A stretch of 64,000 bases of DNA from Petrosia ficiformis (lineage: Eukaryota > Porifera > Demospongiae > Haplosclerida > Petrosiidae): NCBI GenBank assembly GCA_947044365.1, contig OX345653.1, positions 4,614,001 through 4,678,000 of the forward strand, given 5' to 3'. The translations under genes and the position numbers were made by a program. The notes under the pieces were generated by a model. It had not been told where the DNA came from. It saw nothing but the letters and a program-made list of their open reading frames with translations, and ran no database searches. Below are positions 25,814-38,477 of the stretch, piece after piece; the first letter of the stretch is position 1; every line of letters starts with the position of its first letter.

Positions 25814-28745
25814 ATGTCTCAAGATGTCACTTCTGCTGTTAATACTGGCTCTATAAGTCAATCTTCAGCTGCTGTAACTATTGGCTCAACTTATCCACCA
25901 TTAATGTCACAACAAACGGGCCTTAGGTATTTAATTATTTATTATTTCACTCGATGGTAACTAAAGTATTAATTATTTTATAAAAGGGATCTTTCCATAA
26001 ACTATATCTAATGCTTCGTATTCAGTTATTTGTTACAGAAAGCCAACACTTTCAATATATATTTGTGTGTTCATTTCAAAAAATAACTCCTCTAATAGTA
26101 TATGCAATAAATGGTGTGTTTGCAAAGTAGAACTAATATTATAATCACATTAAATATGCAGGATGAGCTCTTATCCTGTCAGAATAGTTGCTCTTCCTTG
26201 TGTGCTAAATTTCATTTTGCATTAATCTAAATTCAAATGATATTGAAGTCATGTGACACCTAATTAAATATTTTATCACTTATATCACCAGATATCCACT
26301 GTGTGCAGTGCAAGGAGGCTCCCTCATTTACTCACCAATGATGGGACAACCTCTGTTTCCATGGAGATCATTTTCGCCATTGACGACACCTACCACTCCT
26401 GTATCAGGTTAATTAATAATTAATGGTTCCTATGGCAACACATAATTAGCTGTTTTACTAGTATCCTAATTGATTTAGTCTGGTCACGTATATTATATAT
26501 ATTACATTAACGCTTCATAATGTCTGTGTCTTTCTCACCTCTAAACTGATTATTCCTGAGATCTTCTATGGACTCTTTAAGTTGTTTTACTAATCAGCCA
26601 TAATCTAATTGACATGTTTATTGTATGGAGTCAAACTAATACTGATTGAATCAAATGACCGATGATGTGAATGGATAGATGGATGGATAGATTGATGGAT
26701 GGATTGATAGATGGGTGATTGGATAGATAGATAGATGGGTAATTGGATTGATATATGGACCGGTGATTGGATAGATAGATAGATGGGTAATTGGATTGAT
26801 ATATGGACCGGTGATTGGATAGATAGATAGATGGGTAATTGGATTGATATATGGACCGGTGATTGGATAGATAGATAGATGGGTAATTGGATTGATATAT
26901 GGACCGGTGATTGGATAGATAGATAGATGGGTAATTGGATTGATATATGGACCGGTGATTGGATAGATAGATAGATGGGTAATTGGATTGATATATGGAC
27001 CGGTGATTGGATAGATAGATAGATGGGTAATTGGATTGATATAGGGACCGGTGAATGGATTGATAGATAGATGGGTAATTGGATTGATATATGGACCGGT
27101 GATTGGATAGATAGATAGATGGGTAATTGGATTGATATATGGACCGGTGAATGGATTGATAGATAGATGGGTAATTGGATTGATATATGGACCGGTGATT
27201 GGATAGATAGATAGATGGGTAATTGGATTGATATATGGACCGGTGATTGGATAGATAGATAGATGGGTAATTGGATTGATATATGGACCGGTGATTGGAT
27301 AGATAGATAGATGGGTAATTGGATTGATATATGGACCGGTGAATGGATTGATAGATAGATGGGTAATTGGATTGATATATGGACCGGTGATTGGATAGAT
27401 AGATAGATGGGTAATTGGATTGATATATGGACTGGTGATTGGATAGATAGATAGATGGGTAATTGGATTGATATATGGACCGGTGAATGGATTGATAGGA
27501 GATGGTGCCAGTTTGTTTTTAAATAACTCTGAAATTTGTTATTAAATTATCATATAAACAATTAAGAGAAAGTGTGTATGTAGTCTAGCTCAATTAATTC
27601 ACTTGTGAGGTCTTCTATTGAATATGCTATGTCTGTTGTTTCTCATATTTATATTATTATGACTAAAAAATAGTAACAATATAATACACTTTTTATTCTA
27701 TGTAGCCACGTGTCCATGTACATGTACATGTGTGTACATGTACATGTTTTTGTTCATGTACAGTACATGTGTTTGTTCATATGTAGTACATGTACATGTG
27801 TTTGTTTATGTACAGTACGTGTACATGTGTTTGTTCATGTACAGTAGATGTACATGTGTTTGTTCATATGTAGTATATACATGTACATGAACATGTGTTT
27901 GTTCATGTACAATACATGGTACATGTGTTTGTGGTGTATATAATTATAATCATGTATAATATAATTATAATTATACATAATTATACATAATTATATCCTT
28001 TATAGTTGTTCCAAATATGAGTCTTGTACCACCCACAACACAAGCCACACCTACACAGCCCCTCTCATTTACATCATTAATGCAATTACCTGGTTATCCC
28101 TATATGACAATGTCCTCCTTGTTACAACAGCAGCAGCAGCAACCCGGAGAGAGGACCAGACATAATGGTAAGATGCTTTGTCTAAATATCATTATCAATC
28201 TCTATTCATTAACATGGCTTCTCACAGACCCTGTTACTCTACATAACCACACCTCTCCTTTTTAAGAGGCTAATTAATTAGTTTAATTATTCATTAGGTT
28301 CATCACTCAAACGAGATAGTAGTAGCAGTGATGCACCATCTCCTGAACTCAATGTGAAGAGACCAAGATTAATTCCAGAATCTCAAACTATTACTAATAC
28401 ACAATTAAAAGGTTCCCAAAGATCTCCAGTTATAAAATTACTACCACATAGTAGTACATCAGGTGTGTGTCTGTCTGTCTGTCTATCTGTCTGTTTGTCT
28501 GTCTATCTGTCTGTCTATCTGTCTGTCTGTCTGTTTGTATGTGTGTCTGTATGTGTCTGTCTGTCTGTCTGTCAGTCTGTGTGTCTGTCTGTCTATCTGT
28601 CTATCTGTCTGTTTGTATGTGTGTGTCTGTAAGTGTGTATGTATGTGTCTGTCTGTCTGTCTGTCTGTCTATCTGTCTGTCTGTCTATCTGTCTGTCTAT
28701 CTGTCTGTCTGTCTGTTTGTATGTGTGTCTGTATGTGTCTGTATG

Positions 28746-28788
<43 letters not shown>

Positions 28789-31700
28789 AAGTGTGTATGT
28801 GTCTGTCTGTCTGTCTATCTGTCTATCTGTCTGTTTGTATGTGTGTGTCTGTAAGTGTGTATGTATGTGTCTGTCTGTCTGTCTGTCTGTCTGTAAGTGT
28901 GTATGTATGTGACTATCTGTTTATCTGTCTGTCTGTGACTGTTTGTTTATCTGTCTGTCTGTCTGTCTGTCTGTCTATTTTTGTATGTATGTGTGCATGT
29001 GTGCCTTTCTTTCTAATTATATCTGTGTGTGTGTGTGTGTGTGTTATATTGTAATGTACACTATAGTTCAGTTATCAGGACAGCAATGATCTTCTGTTCA
29101 TGTATTTCTAAGTGCATATGTATATATGTATTATATTGTACATATACACACTCATTAGTGAAGATGAATATAAACAATGAATTAGTTTATAACTCTCATT
29201 TCACATGACTAAACAAACACAAACAGATAGTGATAACAGAGCTGTATAATATATTAAGATATACCTGTTATATTATCTTATAATTGTTATTTCTACAGAA
29301 TCCATTGGTCGTTCAACTTCTCCAATAGACTCAACAACATATCATCATTCTATAATCACACCAGTTCAAGTATCACAAGTCACACAAACTCCCACAGTAT
29401 CGGAGGGTTCAAATGAAATGTCTTCACTAACACTTATATCATCATCATCAAATAGTCACATGACTGATCATATGACTGGGAGTCCTCCTAATAATATTGT
29501 TCTTATAAAATGTCTGGGTTCATTATCAGATAACACAGTGATAGAAAGATATGGAATGAAGGTAAATACTTTTAACCCTTTACTCACCAGTGTGTAATTT
29601 TAACCCTTTACTCACCCAATAGGTTTGTACGGTACTCCAGGAATTATACTATCCATCTCGTGTTCCCTCGTCAACAGCCACGCCCACACCAGGACCTGCC
29701 ACACCCTTATCACCTGAGACCTGTGTATTATTAACAATAAATTATCTTAGTTCTCTTCATGATGGTGAAGTAGTGAGTTTTGATGTACTGCGATCGATAT
29801 TTCAGTATACTCAATCTTGTGAATCTCATTGGCTGCAATATTATCGTAAACACAAGAAAATGTCAGAATCGACATTTGTCCAATGTCAGTTTGTTCATTT
29901 CGCTCGTATATCTGTATATCCAAACACAGGTAAAGTGTGGGTTATTGTGTCGCAACACAGTCTATCAGAGGGAATTACCATGGCAATGCAAGGTCTTGCA
30001 AAATCTGTTGATAATCTGTTACCAGAGTTTGTCGTCGTGGTAACAGTACATCAGAACATTCCAGTAGAGTTTTGTGTTTTAGTAGTAAGCACCTTTCAAG
30101 GCAAATGGATGATGGAATTACAGTATACAATTATAAATAAACGACTACCTTCATCTACTCATAAATTATGTCTGAGTCACATGCTTTTGTCACTAGTTCG
30201 TAAGATTCATAGACAGTTATCTAATAAAGTTCAGTTACCCTTCCTTCAGGCTGACGTACCTCATGATAAAACTCTAAATGAAAATGAAATTGATGGATGT
30301 ATACCTATTCCATCTCATGTCGTTGAACATCGTCCAAAAGGACCGTTCTCTGAGCAATACAATGTAGCATTACACCTCTTACAAAGAGTTTTGAGTTCAG
30401 GACAATTAGATTGTTATCAACGTCTGGATTTCTTTGTCCTTAGCCCTGCGCATCCTCCCGTGATATCTCAGTTAATAAAAGATGTTAGAGCAAGTGGTTT
30501 AGTACAGCATCTTAGTTTAGCTGAGAACAGTGAAGATGTAACACAAGCGATTAAACAGCGTGTAATATCTTGTCATCCGAGTAGACTTGAAGAAATGGCT
30601 GATATTATATCATCACATCCGCATATCCTCTTCCTTGTTATTATAAAATGTGCTAATATCACCTCACGTGTGTCATTACCTCATCGATCAGGAAATGAAG
30701 AGTCACCATACGAAGATGGTGCTTGTGATAGTAATAATATTCTCTCTCATTCTAATGCGATATTACTTTACACGTCAGCCCAACCATTTGTACTGCAGAC
30801 CAATCGTTCATTAATTCCAGTTGCTAATGAAGTTCATTGGCCAGTAGTTACTACCAGTACTTCTACAAATCATCCCGAAGCCAGTTCTGGAATGGAATTC
30901 TGCTCCATTCTTAGTCACTCACCTGATAAAAATCTTGATTGGGTGAATGTAAAAGAAGATGGTCTATTTGAACAGTCAGTAGCAAAGATGTGTGATGAAG
31001 AGTGGTGAGCATGTCACAATAATTGAAATTAAATTGAAATTTATTTATTTTTATAGTTTTTCAACACCCATCATAGCACTGAGGGCTCAGCTACTTATTA
31101 ATGATTATATTACTGCCCTTACTTCTACCGTAAGAGAAAGGATACAGCCTGTTGCTCTCCCGGAGACACAAGCAATAGTTAATAAATTAGTTCACACTCC
31201 AGTAACAAGTCTGAGAGGATATGGTGTCATGATTGTTATAAGATGTTATGATAAAGTGTTGGGATTAGAAGTATTCAGTAAATTAAAAGCCATTCGTAAC
31301 TCACTGGGTCTTCAATATCGATTTGAAGTAATATTTGATAATGGTGATAACAGTTTGAGCATATCTGACCATTTTCAAAAGAGGCTTAAAATATGGGGTA
31401 TCGATTGCTATGGCAACCAGGGAGTGGGACTGTGTTATGAAGATTTGGAGAACTTACCATGTCTTGTTATCATGACAGGAAGAGCACGACCTAATGTTCG
31501 GTTGCCAAGGTAACTAAAATTAATGTTAGTTTAATTAATATTGATGCCAGTAGATAATAAACATTAGTGGATAAGACCTACTATAATAGCTGATCATTAT
31601 TATAAATTATTCTTTTTTTCTGTAGTTCATTGAGTCATATTGACTTGCGTCTTTGTCACACTCCTTTAAATCGTACATTGTATGAAAGTGATCTGTCTAT

Positions 31701-34700
31701 CATCAATAGTTATCGTCACGTATCTTCATCTTATCGTTATCCTCCAGCACTACCACAATTTCAGAAACATCAAGGAAAAGATAGTGACATTTTCGTTCCC
31801 ATGACAACACAGCCTTTAATAGTAATGAATGGAGAAACACGTACCTCAACTAGTTCTTCAGGAAGTGTTGATGGAGTAGTTACTCATCCAACAACTCAAC
31901 AGAATGTTATTGAATGGAAACCACATGAAGATTCCTGTAATGACGATGTGATTCCATCAGATAAAACTCAATTAGAATATCAGACTACAGAGATGGACTG
32001 TAACGATAGTTTAAATGTCAGTGAAACAAATGATGGTGTAGCAGTTGTTGAAATTCCTCAACCGGAGGATCACCTGTCTAATGATATTCATGAGATTGTT
32101 GATTATATTCATGAGACAGAAGAAATGTTGTTTAATGATTTGGATAATTCAGATTGTGAAGACAGTGAAACAGAAGAAGGGGATGGAATGGATATCAAAA
32201 TCACTTGTCTCCTCTCTCGGCAATATTACCTTATTTGGAAGTCTGGGGGTATTATTGACCACTCCCTCCTTCTTCCTCCTGGAGATGGAGTTATATGGCA
32301 ATCATCAAGTAAAAGACCTCTATTGTTTGACCACTCTCCTTCAGCTCAGAGCTCGTATTATCGCACATGTACTAAACCAGAAGGTAAAGGTCGTCGTGTT
32401 GCCATGGAGACTATTATACGGGAACAGAACGATGCAGCTAATAAGAGATTTTTGTTAACAGGACCAGCACAGGTCTGTTAATTTGCTTATTTACTTGTAA
32501 ATGTGTTTGTTTGTTTGTTTATTTATTTGTTAATGTGTTTGTTTGTTTGTTTATTTATTTGTTAATGTGTTTGTTTGTTTATTTGTTAATGTGTTTGTTT
32601 ATTTGTTAATGTGTTTGTTTGTTTGTTTATTTATTTGTTAATGTGTTTGTTTGTTTATTTGTTAATGTGTTTGTTTGTTTGTTAATGTGTTTGTTTGTTT
32701 GTTTATTTATTTGTTAATGTGTTTGTTTGTGTGTTTATTTATTTGTTAATGTGTTTGTTTGTTTGTTAATGTGTTTGTTTGTTTGTTTGTTTATTTATTT
32801 GTTAATGTGTTTGTTTGTTTATTTATTTGTTAATGTGTTTGTTTGTTTATTTATTTGTTAATGTGTTTATTTGTTTGTTTAGTTAATGTGTTTATTTATT
32901 TATTTGTTAATGTGTTTGTTTGTTTGTTTATTTGTTAATGTGTTTATTTGTTTAGTTAATGTGTTTATTTATTTATTTGTTAATGTGTTTGTTTGTTTAT
33001 TTATTTGTTAATGTGTTTGTTTGTTTATTTATTTGTTAATGTGTTTGTTTGTTTATTTATTTGTTAATGTGTTTGTTTGTTTGTTTAGTTAATGTGTTTA
33101 TTTATTTATTTGTTAATGTGTTTGTTTGTTTGTTTGTTTATTTGTTAATGTGTTTGTTTATTTATTTGTTTGTTTATTTCATTATTTATTTACTATAGGT
33201 TGGTAAAACTGGCTCATGTCTTCTTCTTGTACAACTTCTTCAAGACTATTTACGTTCCAGTCAAGGAGTGACAGCTATCAGTCGATCTCCACACATTCTA
33301 CCTCTCCTCTCTCATCCAGTACCTACCTCTCCTATTCCTTCGTCTTATAGTCCTATCGTTCCTCTTGAGTTCTTGAAACATATTCACGAGTTGTCGCCTT
33401 CTCTCTCTTCCTTTTGTCCAAAAACACCAGAAAGATCACCAAATAGTATTTTAATCAATGCATATTCTAGTATTACGCACGATGCATCACATTCATGTCC
33501 TAAATGTTCATCATTCTTTTCTAATGGACAGAACACACCTTCAAACCAAATAGTCTCATCTCTCCTAACATACTGCTCTTCATTAATTACCATTCAGTGG
33601 AGTATACCATCAAATAAACTTGGAACGGTTGCTATGGGAACCAAACACACACTAGAATATATCAAGCTTCCAGTTTCATCATCCGCTCCTGTTATAATAC
33701 CAATATTTTCTATATCACCTGATCTTAAAGACAGCGCTCTACTGAATCTATCGCATTCAGCTCCAGATAACTTGCATTTTATTATAACAAAAATGTCAAA
33801 TTTTTCTGTCTATCAGAAGAGCTGGCCGCAACATATCATATCAGGTTTACCTGATCATTTGTTTTCTAGTATTGGAAGTTGTTTAAATGCAGTAAAAACA
33901 TTAGCTCAATGGAATTATCAACAGAATGTTAGTGGATTGGCAAGTATGGCTGGAGGAAGTGGTTCTGTGTTGCCATGGATACTGATAATGGATGATTCTG
34001 TATGTATGGTACAAGATGGTGAAGAAGAGAAAAGGTTAGTTATGATTACTAGTATTATTAATTCTTATTAATTATGTATTCCCTTCCTATAGTGTCAGTA
34101 TATATGATATCACTAATACTCTAATACAAACCAAAGCTGATGTTGTGAGTCTGAAACACTGGTATACATCATCTATCTCATCTTCCTCTCTAAAGTTTGT
34201 CCTGGACTCCAATTTCATTTTGCTAAATCTGTCTAAGCTTTCTGATATAAATTTTAACCCTCTAAATTTCAAATCTGCTGATATCGATTTTCATCTTCGC
34301 CTCCTTATCAATGGCTACACAGTTTACATACCAGAGCAGTGTGCTTATATCAAGAAATTAGTAAAACGAGAAGGTGCAGTATCATTGACTAATTTACCAC
34401 CGGATATCATATCCCAACCTGATCGTTTAGTCACATCTCTTCATCACGACTCATCTTCTCTTCTGTCGTATCCAGGACCACTATTATTAGAGAACTTTCT
34501 TTTATACAAAAGCCATACGTTTTTTCCATCAGCTCAATCTCCATCAAATTCAATATTAATGGTGGATAATTATATCAACTTAGGCCCAACCGTTCATGTT
34601 ACACTCTGTACTGCTGAACAACTAGTAGATGCTCGAGATATGATGTTTGGAGGACTCGTGCTTTATCTATGTGAGGGGCGTGTCACTAGCCAACAATTAC

Positions 34701-34888
34701 AAAAGTTACGTTTTGCATCGGGATCTTGTTTGTTGTTAATTACTCGAGATTGTAAGGGATTGGTGAAAGAGGTGTCTCGTTTAGATCTTGAAGAAACTTG
34801 GCGTTTTAAACTACGTGATGAGTTTCAGACATCATGTGATGATAGTTATCATCCTCTCTTTTTTTTGACTGGAAAATATGTGTGCTAA
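25814..34888 (+). CDS. GREB1: GREB1-like protein
   Basis: About ten coding exons: 25814-25926, about 26291-26406, 28004-28166, 28298-28460, 29299-29562, 29622-31004, 31057-31511, 31626-32472, 33199-34034 and 34093-34888. They give about 1,700 residues (human GREB1 is about 1,950). The N-terminal third is Ser/Thr/Pro-rich with a QQQQQQ run. A large exon (29622-31004) holds a conserved globular block. [18 protein letters not shown] spans the 32472/33199 junction and is a P-loop-like motif also seen in vertebrate GREB1. The C-terminus has [23 protein letters not shown] and [19 protein letters not shown] ending FLTGKYVC, as in GREB1/GREB1L. In vertebrates GREB1 is a chromatin-bound estrogen-receptor cofactor with a predicted glycosyltransferase-like C-terminal region. 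The family call rests on remembered motifs. The role here cannot be estrogen signalling if the host lacks that receptor. Confidence 0.83.
26426..26439. other. X-box-like palindrome in a GREB1-like intron
   Basis: GTTCCTATGGCAAC, a full match to RYYNYY-N2-RRNRAC in non-coding DNA. Confidence 0.8.
26680..27500. repeat. 48-bp minisatellite in a GREB1-like intron
   Basis: About 17 copies of a 48-bp unit made of gattggatagatagatagat, gggtaattggattgatatat and ggaccggt. A shorter variant with gaatggattgatagatagat recurs. The copies are highly uniform. Confidence 0.95.
27715..27930. repeat. Imperfect acatgtgtttgttcatgtac repeat
   Basis: Six or so diverged copies of acatgtgtttgttcatgtac with gtac/acat palindromic cores, in the same intron as the 48-bp array. 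Confidence 0.8.
28460..28985. repeat. TCTG microsatellite in a GREB1-like intron
   Basis: About 130 units of tctg/tcta with recurring gtttgtatgtgtgtctgtaa blocks. A further (GT)n run lies at 29025-29042. The open frames here are artefacts. Confidence 0.95.
32480..33190. repeat. tgtttgtttatttgttaatg minisatellite in a GREB1-like intron
   Basis: About 28 copies of variable length (16-32 bp) that differ in the number of tttg and ttta steps. The array fills the intron that interrupts the GPAQ/VGKT motif. Confidence 0.93.
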
Positions 34889-35249
34889 TATATATAGTGT
34901 ATCACCATTTAGTAAAATTATCAAATTGCTTCATTTTTATGTTTTTTTTCCATTTGTGTATATAATAATTACTTTAGTTCATAAAAATAAGTTGGGCTGA
35001 GAAACATTGATGAGATTGCATTGTGCTTGGTAAAGGAGTAACGAGTTATTGAAGACAATGCTCTTATTAGTACTACAATAATGTTTATTACTGATAATAT
35101 CACACATACATAATCCATTGTTCAGATGTTCTGTTTGTTGTCTCTCAAACTACCATTTTACTGTACAATATAATGTTGTGGTTCCATTATCAATACATAT
35201 AAATAGATGTATTCCAGTGGGTTGTACACTCATTTCCTGTTTCTTAATA
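34889..35249 (+). other. Spacer between GREB1-like gene and RNase H1
   Basis: Contains the GREB1-like 3' UTR and the RNase H1 leader. No gene or repeat is visible. Confidence 0.6.
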
Positions 35250-36373
35250 ATGTCCAAGTTCTATGCTGTAAGAAGAGGTAGACAAATTGGTATTTTTAAT
35301 ACTTGGTAAGCTGGTAGTAAGTCTGTATAGTTATGTTATAGTCTAGTATGATATCAGTTGTGTAATACACAGGGATGAGTGTAAGAAACAAGTTCATTTT
35401 TACCCAGGAGCGAGATACAAGAGTTTTAAATCACGTCAAGAAGCCCAGAAGTTTATTGATGCAGGGAAGGATATTAATATAGTCAAAAGTATGGAGAAAC
35501 TGAATATATACATCTTGATAAAATAATTATTATTATCAGGATCAATTTCTGGTTATAAACGAAGTTACCATGACAACACTGAACCTTCTGATGACTATTC
35601 TTACACTAAACGTCCTAAAACATGTAGCATTGATGAAGAGATGGATAGACCAGTGGTATTTTCTGATGGCTGTTGTTATGGTAACGGAAGAAGAAATGCA
35701 AAGGCGGGAGTGGGTGTATATTGGGATGTTGATCATCCACAGTATGTCATTAATTTTCAATTTAATATTTTTAAATTAATTATTATTACATCCATAGTAA
35801 TATCAGTGAAAGATTGCAAGGACATCCGACCAATCAAAGAGCTGAAGTGACAGTAAGTCATATGACCTACATGTGATTATAATCATTATTGTGTGATAGT
35901 CTGCTCGTAGAGCTATTGAAAGTGCTATAGCCCAGGGTTTCCAGAATGTAGAGGTTAAAACTGATAGTAGTTACACTATTAAAGGTTAGCTATCCCTAAT
36001 AATCTTTATAATTAATGGTCGTATTTCTTTTAAATTACGTAGCTGTAACAGAATGGATACCAAAATGGAAAATAAATGGATGGAAAACAATAAATGGAGC
36101 CAATGTAAAGAATCGTGAAGACTTGGAAAAACTACAAGAAGTTTGTTCTAAAATTAATGTAAAATGGGTAAGTTCAAATTATATATATACAACATACTTA
36201 ATTATATCTGTGTATGTATCAATGAGCATCGTCAGAAAGTTGTCTGGTTATATAGTATTAAGTATTATGATTACTTTTATTTACAGACTCATGTTGCTGG
36301 TCATTGTGGTATTCCAGGGAATGAGGCAGCAGACTTATTAGCTAAAGCTGGATCACAAAAACCCTTACAATAA
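35250..36373 (+). CDS. RNASEH1: Ribonuclease H1
   Basis: The N-terminal hybrid-binding domain starts at ATG 35250: [19 protein letters not shown], then DECKKQV and FPGAR-like [17 protein letters not shown] linker precedes the catalytic domain: [20 protein letters not shown] (first Asp), TNQRAEV (Glu), VKTDSSYTI (Asp), [31 protein letters not shown] (His and last Asp), with stop 36371-36373. All four acidic residues and the His are present. The enzyme degrades RNA in RNA-DNA hybrids in nucleus and mitochondria. Vertebrate forms have an upstream mitochondrial leader; none is clear before this ATG. Two full X-box-like palindromes (35564 and 35672) lie in its coding exon. The next gene begins 96 bp downstream. 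Confidence 0.95.
35564..35577. other. X-box-like palindrome in an RNase H1 exon
   Basis: GTTACCATGACAAC, read in the coding frame as YHDN. A second copy, GTTGTTATGGTAAC, lies at 35672-35685 and is read as CYGN. Confidence 0.85.
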
Positions 36374-36469
36374 TGAATAATTAATTATTATACTAATTTC
36401 AATTTCAATTAATTTCACTTGCAGCTGTTTTATTAAGATCAGGAGGTAGTTCAATACTGTTCATTCATA

Positions 36470-36632
36470 ATGACATTTGCAACTCGTAGTAGTGTATCTA
36501 TACCAGCTATCAAGTCTACAGTAAGCCAGTTAGTTTCAAAGCAAAGTAACAAGTATATGAAATGTGTTGCTCCATGGTTCACTACATCTCAATTCATCAT
36601 TAAAACATTAGAGATGGTAAGTTCAGTAGTAG

Positions 36633-36673
<41 letters not shown>

Positions 36674-37370
36674 ACTATTATTTATATTCTAGGTATTTTC
36701 TGTGGTAATGATTCTATTATTGTTTCTGTGGGAAAGTGAAGGGGTCAAGATCACGTCACTCCATCAGGAGGAATATAACTACAGGAATAAAGTCTTCTAT
36801 TTTGTAGGTGTAGCTTGTTTGACAGTACTCTATGCGGTTACTATGACAACTCTAGGTTTTACTGGTATTAAAATACCACCAAAGGCTGTAAGTAAAATTT
36901 CGTTACTGAAAATATATAACTATAATCTCTATTATATATACAGCTGACATTCTTTGCTGGTGTGTGTTTTCTCTGCTTGTTGTTAGCTACACCTATCATG
37001 AGTGCTACACTGGATACATTAGAACACTCGGTATATGCACGACAGACCCAACTGAATCTCCTCATGTTAAAACTTGCACTGGTATGTTAGTAATTGTATC
37101 ATTATACCCACTATAATCAATGCTCTATATTTAATACAGTTGTTTGGTTTCTTTCTTCTGATGAGTTTTCTGATCGATATATTGTTGGGGTTTCTAGCTC
37201 TTCAGAGATCAGATGGTTCTCATGTTTTTAAGTCTGAACTTAAACATTCAAGAAGTGTATTGGCTGCAGCAAAAATATCAGCTCGACAATCCAAAGTAAG
37301 AATACAATAACTAATTAATTATTATGTTTAAAAAATGTTATCTTTTAACTATTAGCTCAGAATGCAGTGA
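36470..37370 (+). CDS. Four-helix membrane protein, family not recognised
   Basis: Five exons starting at ATG 36470 (MTFATRSSVSIPAIK) and ending QSKLRMQ with TGA 37368-37370 after a small last exon. If that intron is retained the frame stops at 37310. Four hydrophobic segments: VFSVVMILLLFLW, VFYFVGVACLTVLYAVTM, FFAGVCFLCLLLATPIM and LFGFFLLMSFLIDILLG, with short loops and cytosolic-looking basic ends. The layout resembles a MARVEL-type tetraspan, as does the neighbour on the other strand, but I see no diagnostic motif. It starts 96 bp after the RNase H1 stop. A clear splice acceptor, CACTTGCAG, ends at 36424, so its leader is spliced to something upstream. AATAAA lies at about 37424. Confidence 0.75.
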
Positions 37371-37503
37371 AAACATATCAGATATATATATATATGTGAC
37401 ATTAAAAAAACTGGTTGAAATGTACAATAAATATTCATAATTAATATAACTGTATGATTATTCTATATAACTATAACATTAGCAGACAATAAAAAATGAA
37501 GAA

Positions 37504-38282
37504 TTAAATTTTATCACAACACGATCCCAAAAACAGTTTCTTCACACCCAACAATCTAGCTCTGAATATCATCGATATGACTTCCAATACTATATCACCA
37601 ATATATGCCATAAAACCTACTACTGCAAAGAACTGTGTGTGTGTGTTAACAGACTATATTAATGAACCTATTTCAAAACTACATGAAATATTATAAAGAA
37701 AAGTGTGTCAACAGATTACATACACAACTTTACAAATACAAGGCCCATTGCATTATCATGTATATACAATTATATATAAGTGTACTTACACAAGCTGCTT
37801 CTAGTGCAGTAATATTGAGATCAAGTGCTCTGACTAAAGATGATTGAGCTATTGTATCCACTCCCCATACAAATAAACTGGCTGCTATAATCAATAGTAC
37901 AGTTAGTACTGATGTTACTATGATTACCTGATGAGAAGGAATTTAACATTAAATGTTGATGAAGAAATGTATATATACATACCACTATAGGAGGAAGGTC
38001 CTGTTTAAAAGGCAGTATAATTAAGCTGGCAATGGACCACACCATTCCAAACACACACATTATAATGAGATATATAAATAAAGGCTCTTCATCCAGGTCT
38101 GTAAAACTAACTCCTTTACTAGACCACGCCCCAGCTAGAACAGCAGTAGTAAATAATGTTATCTAGTAGATAAACAGACAATATAACTTGTATTAATGAT
38201 ATTATATACTTATTCTTACCAACTGAACTATTTTCATAATGATTTGTCCATATGGTATGGAGTCCTGGTGAACTCGAATCAT
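37504..38282 (-). CDS. Four-helix membrane protein, MARVEL-like
   Basis: Four exons, from ATG 38282 (MIRVHQDSIPYGQIIMKIVQ) to TAA 37504-37506. Hydrophobic segments: LITLFTTAVLAGAW, FIYLIIMCVFGMVWSIASLI, VIIVTSVLTVLLIIAASLF and FFAVVGFMAYIGDIVLEV. The order, with a long first extracellular loop and a final helix bearing a GDIVL-type acid, resembles MARVEL proteins (CMTM, MAL, synaptophysin). That assignment is inference from shape only. It is tail to tail with the previous four-helix gene, so the two may be diverged inverted duplicates. It is head to head with the 635-aa gene across 195 bp. Confidence 0.7.
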
Positions 38283-38477
38283 CTTTGATTATCTTGAAAA
38301 TATTTAATTAATAATTAGTGGGTGGGGCTGGTATTACAACACTGCATTCACACAATCACCTGATGATGTATTTTACAACTGAACAGATAATGCATGGTCA
38401 TTTAAAGGTAATATTAGAAATATATTATAAAATAAAATTATTAATACTTTTTCCATTTATAGGACTGAGAGAAAATA

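Noticed and set aside
33384..34272. Minus-strand open frames within the GREB1-like exons
   Set aside because: They mirror the coding strand, match nothing recognisable, and lack splice or start context.
36425..36470. Firm claim of spliced-leader trans-splicing
   Set aside because: The acceptor is real-looking, but no leader sequence or reads are available, and an ordinary 5' UTR intron would look the same.
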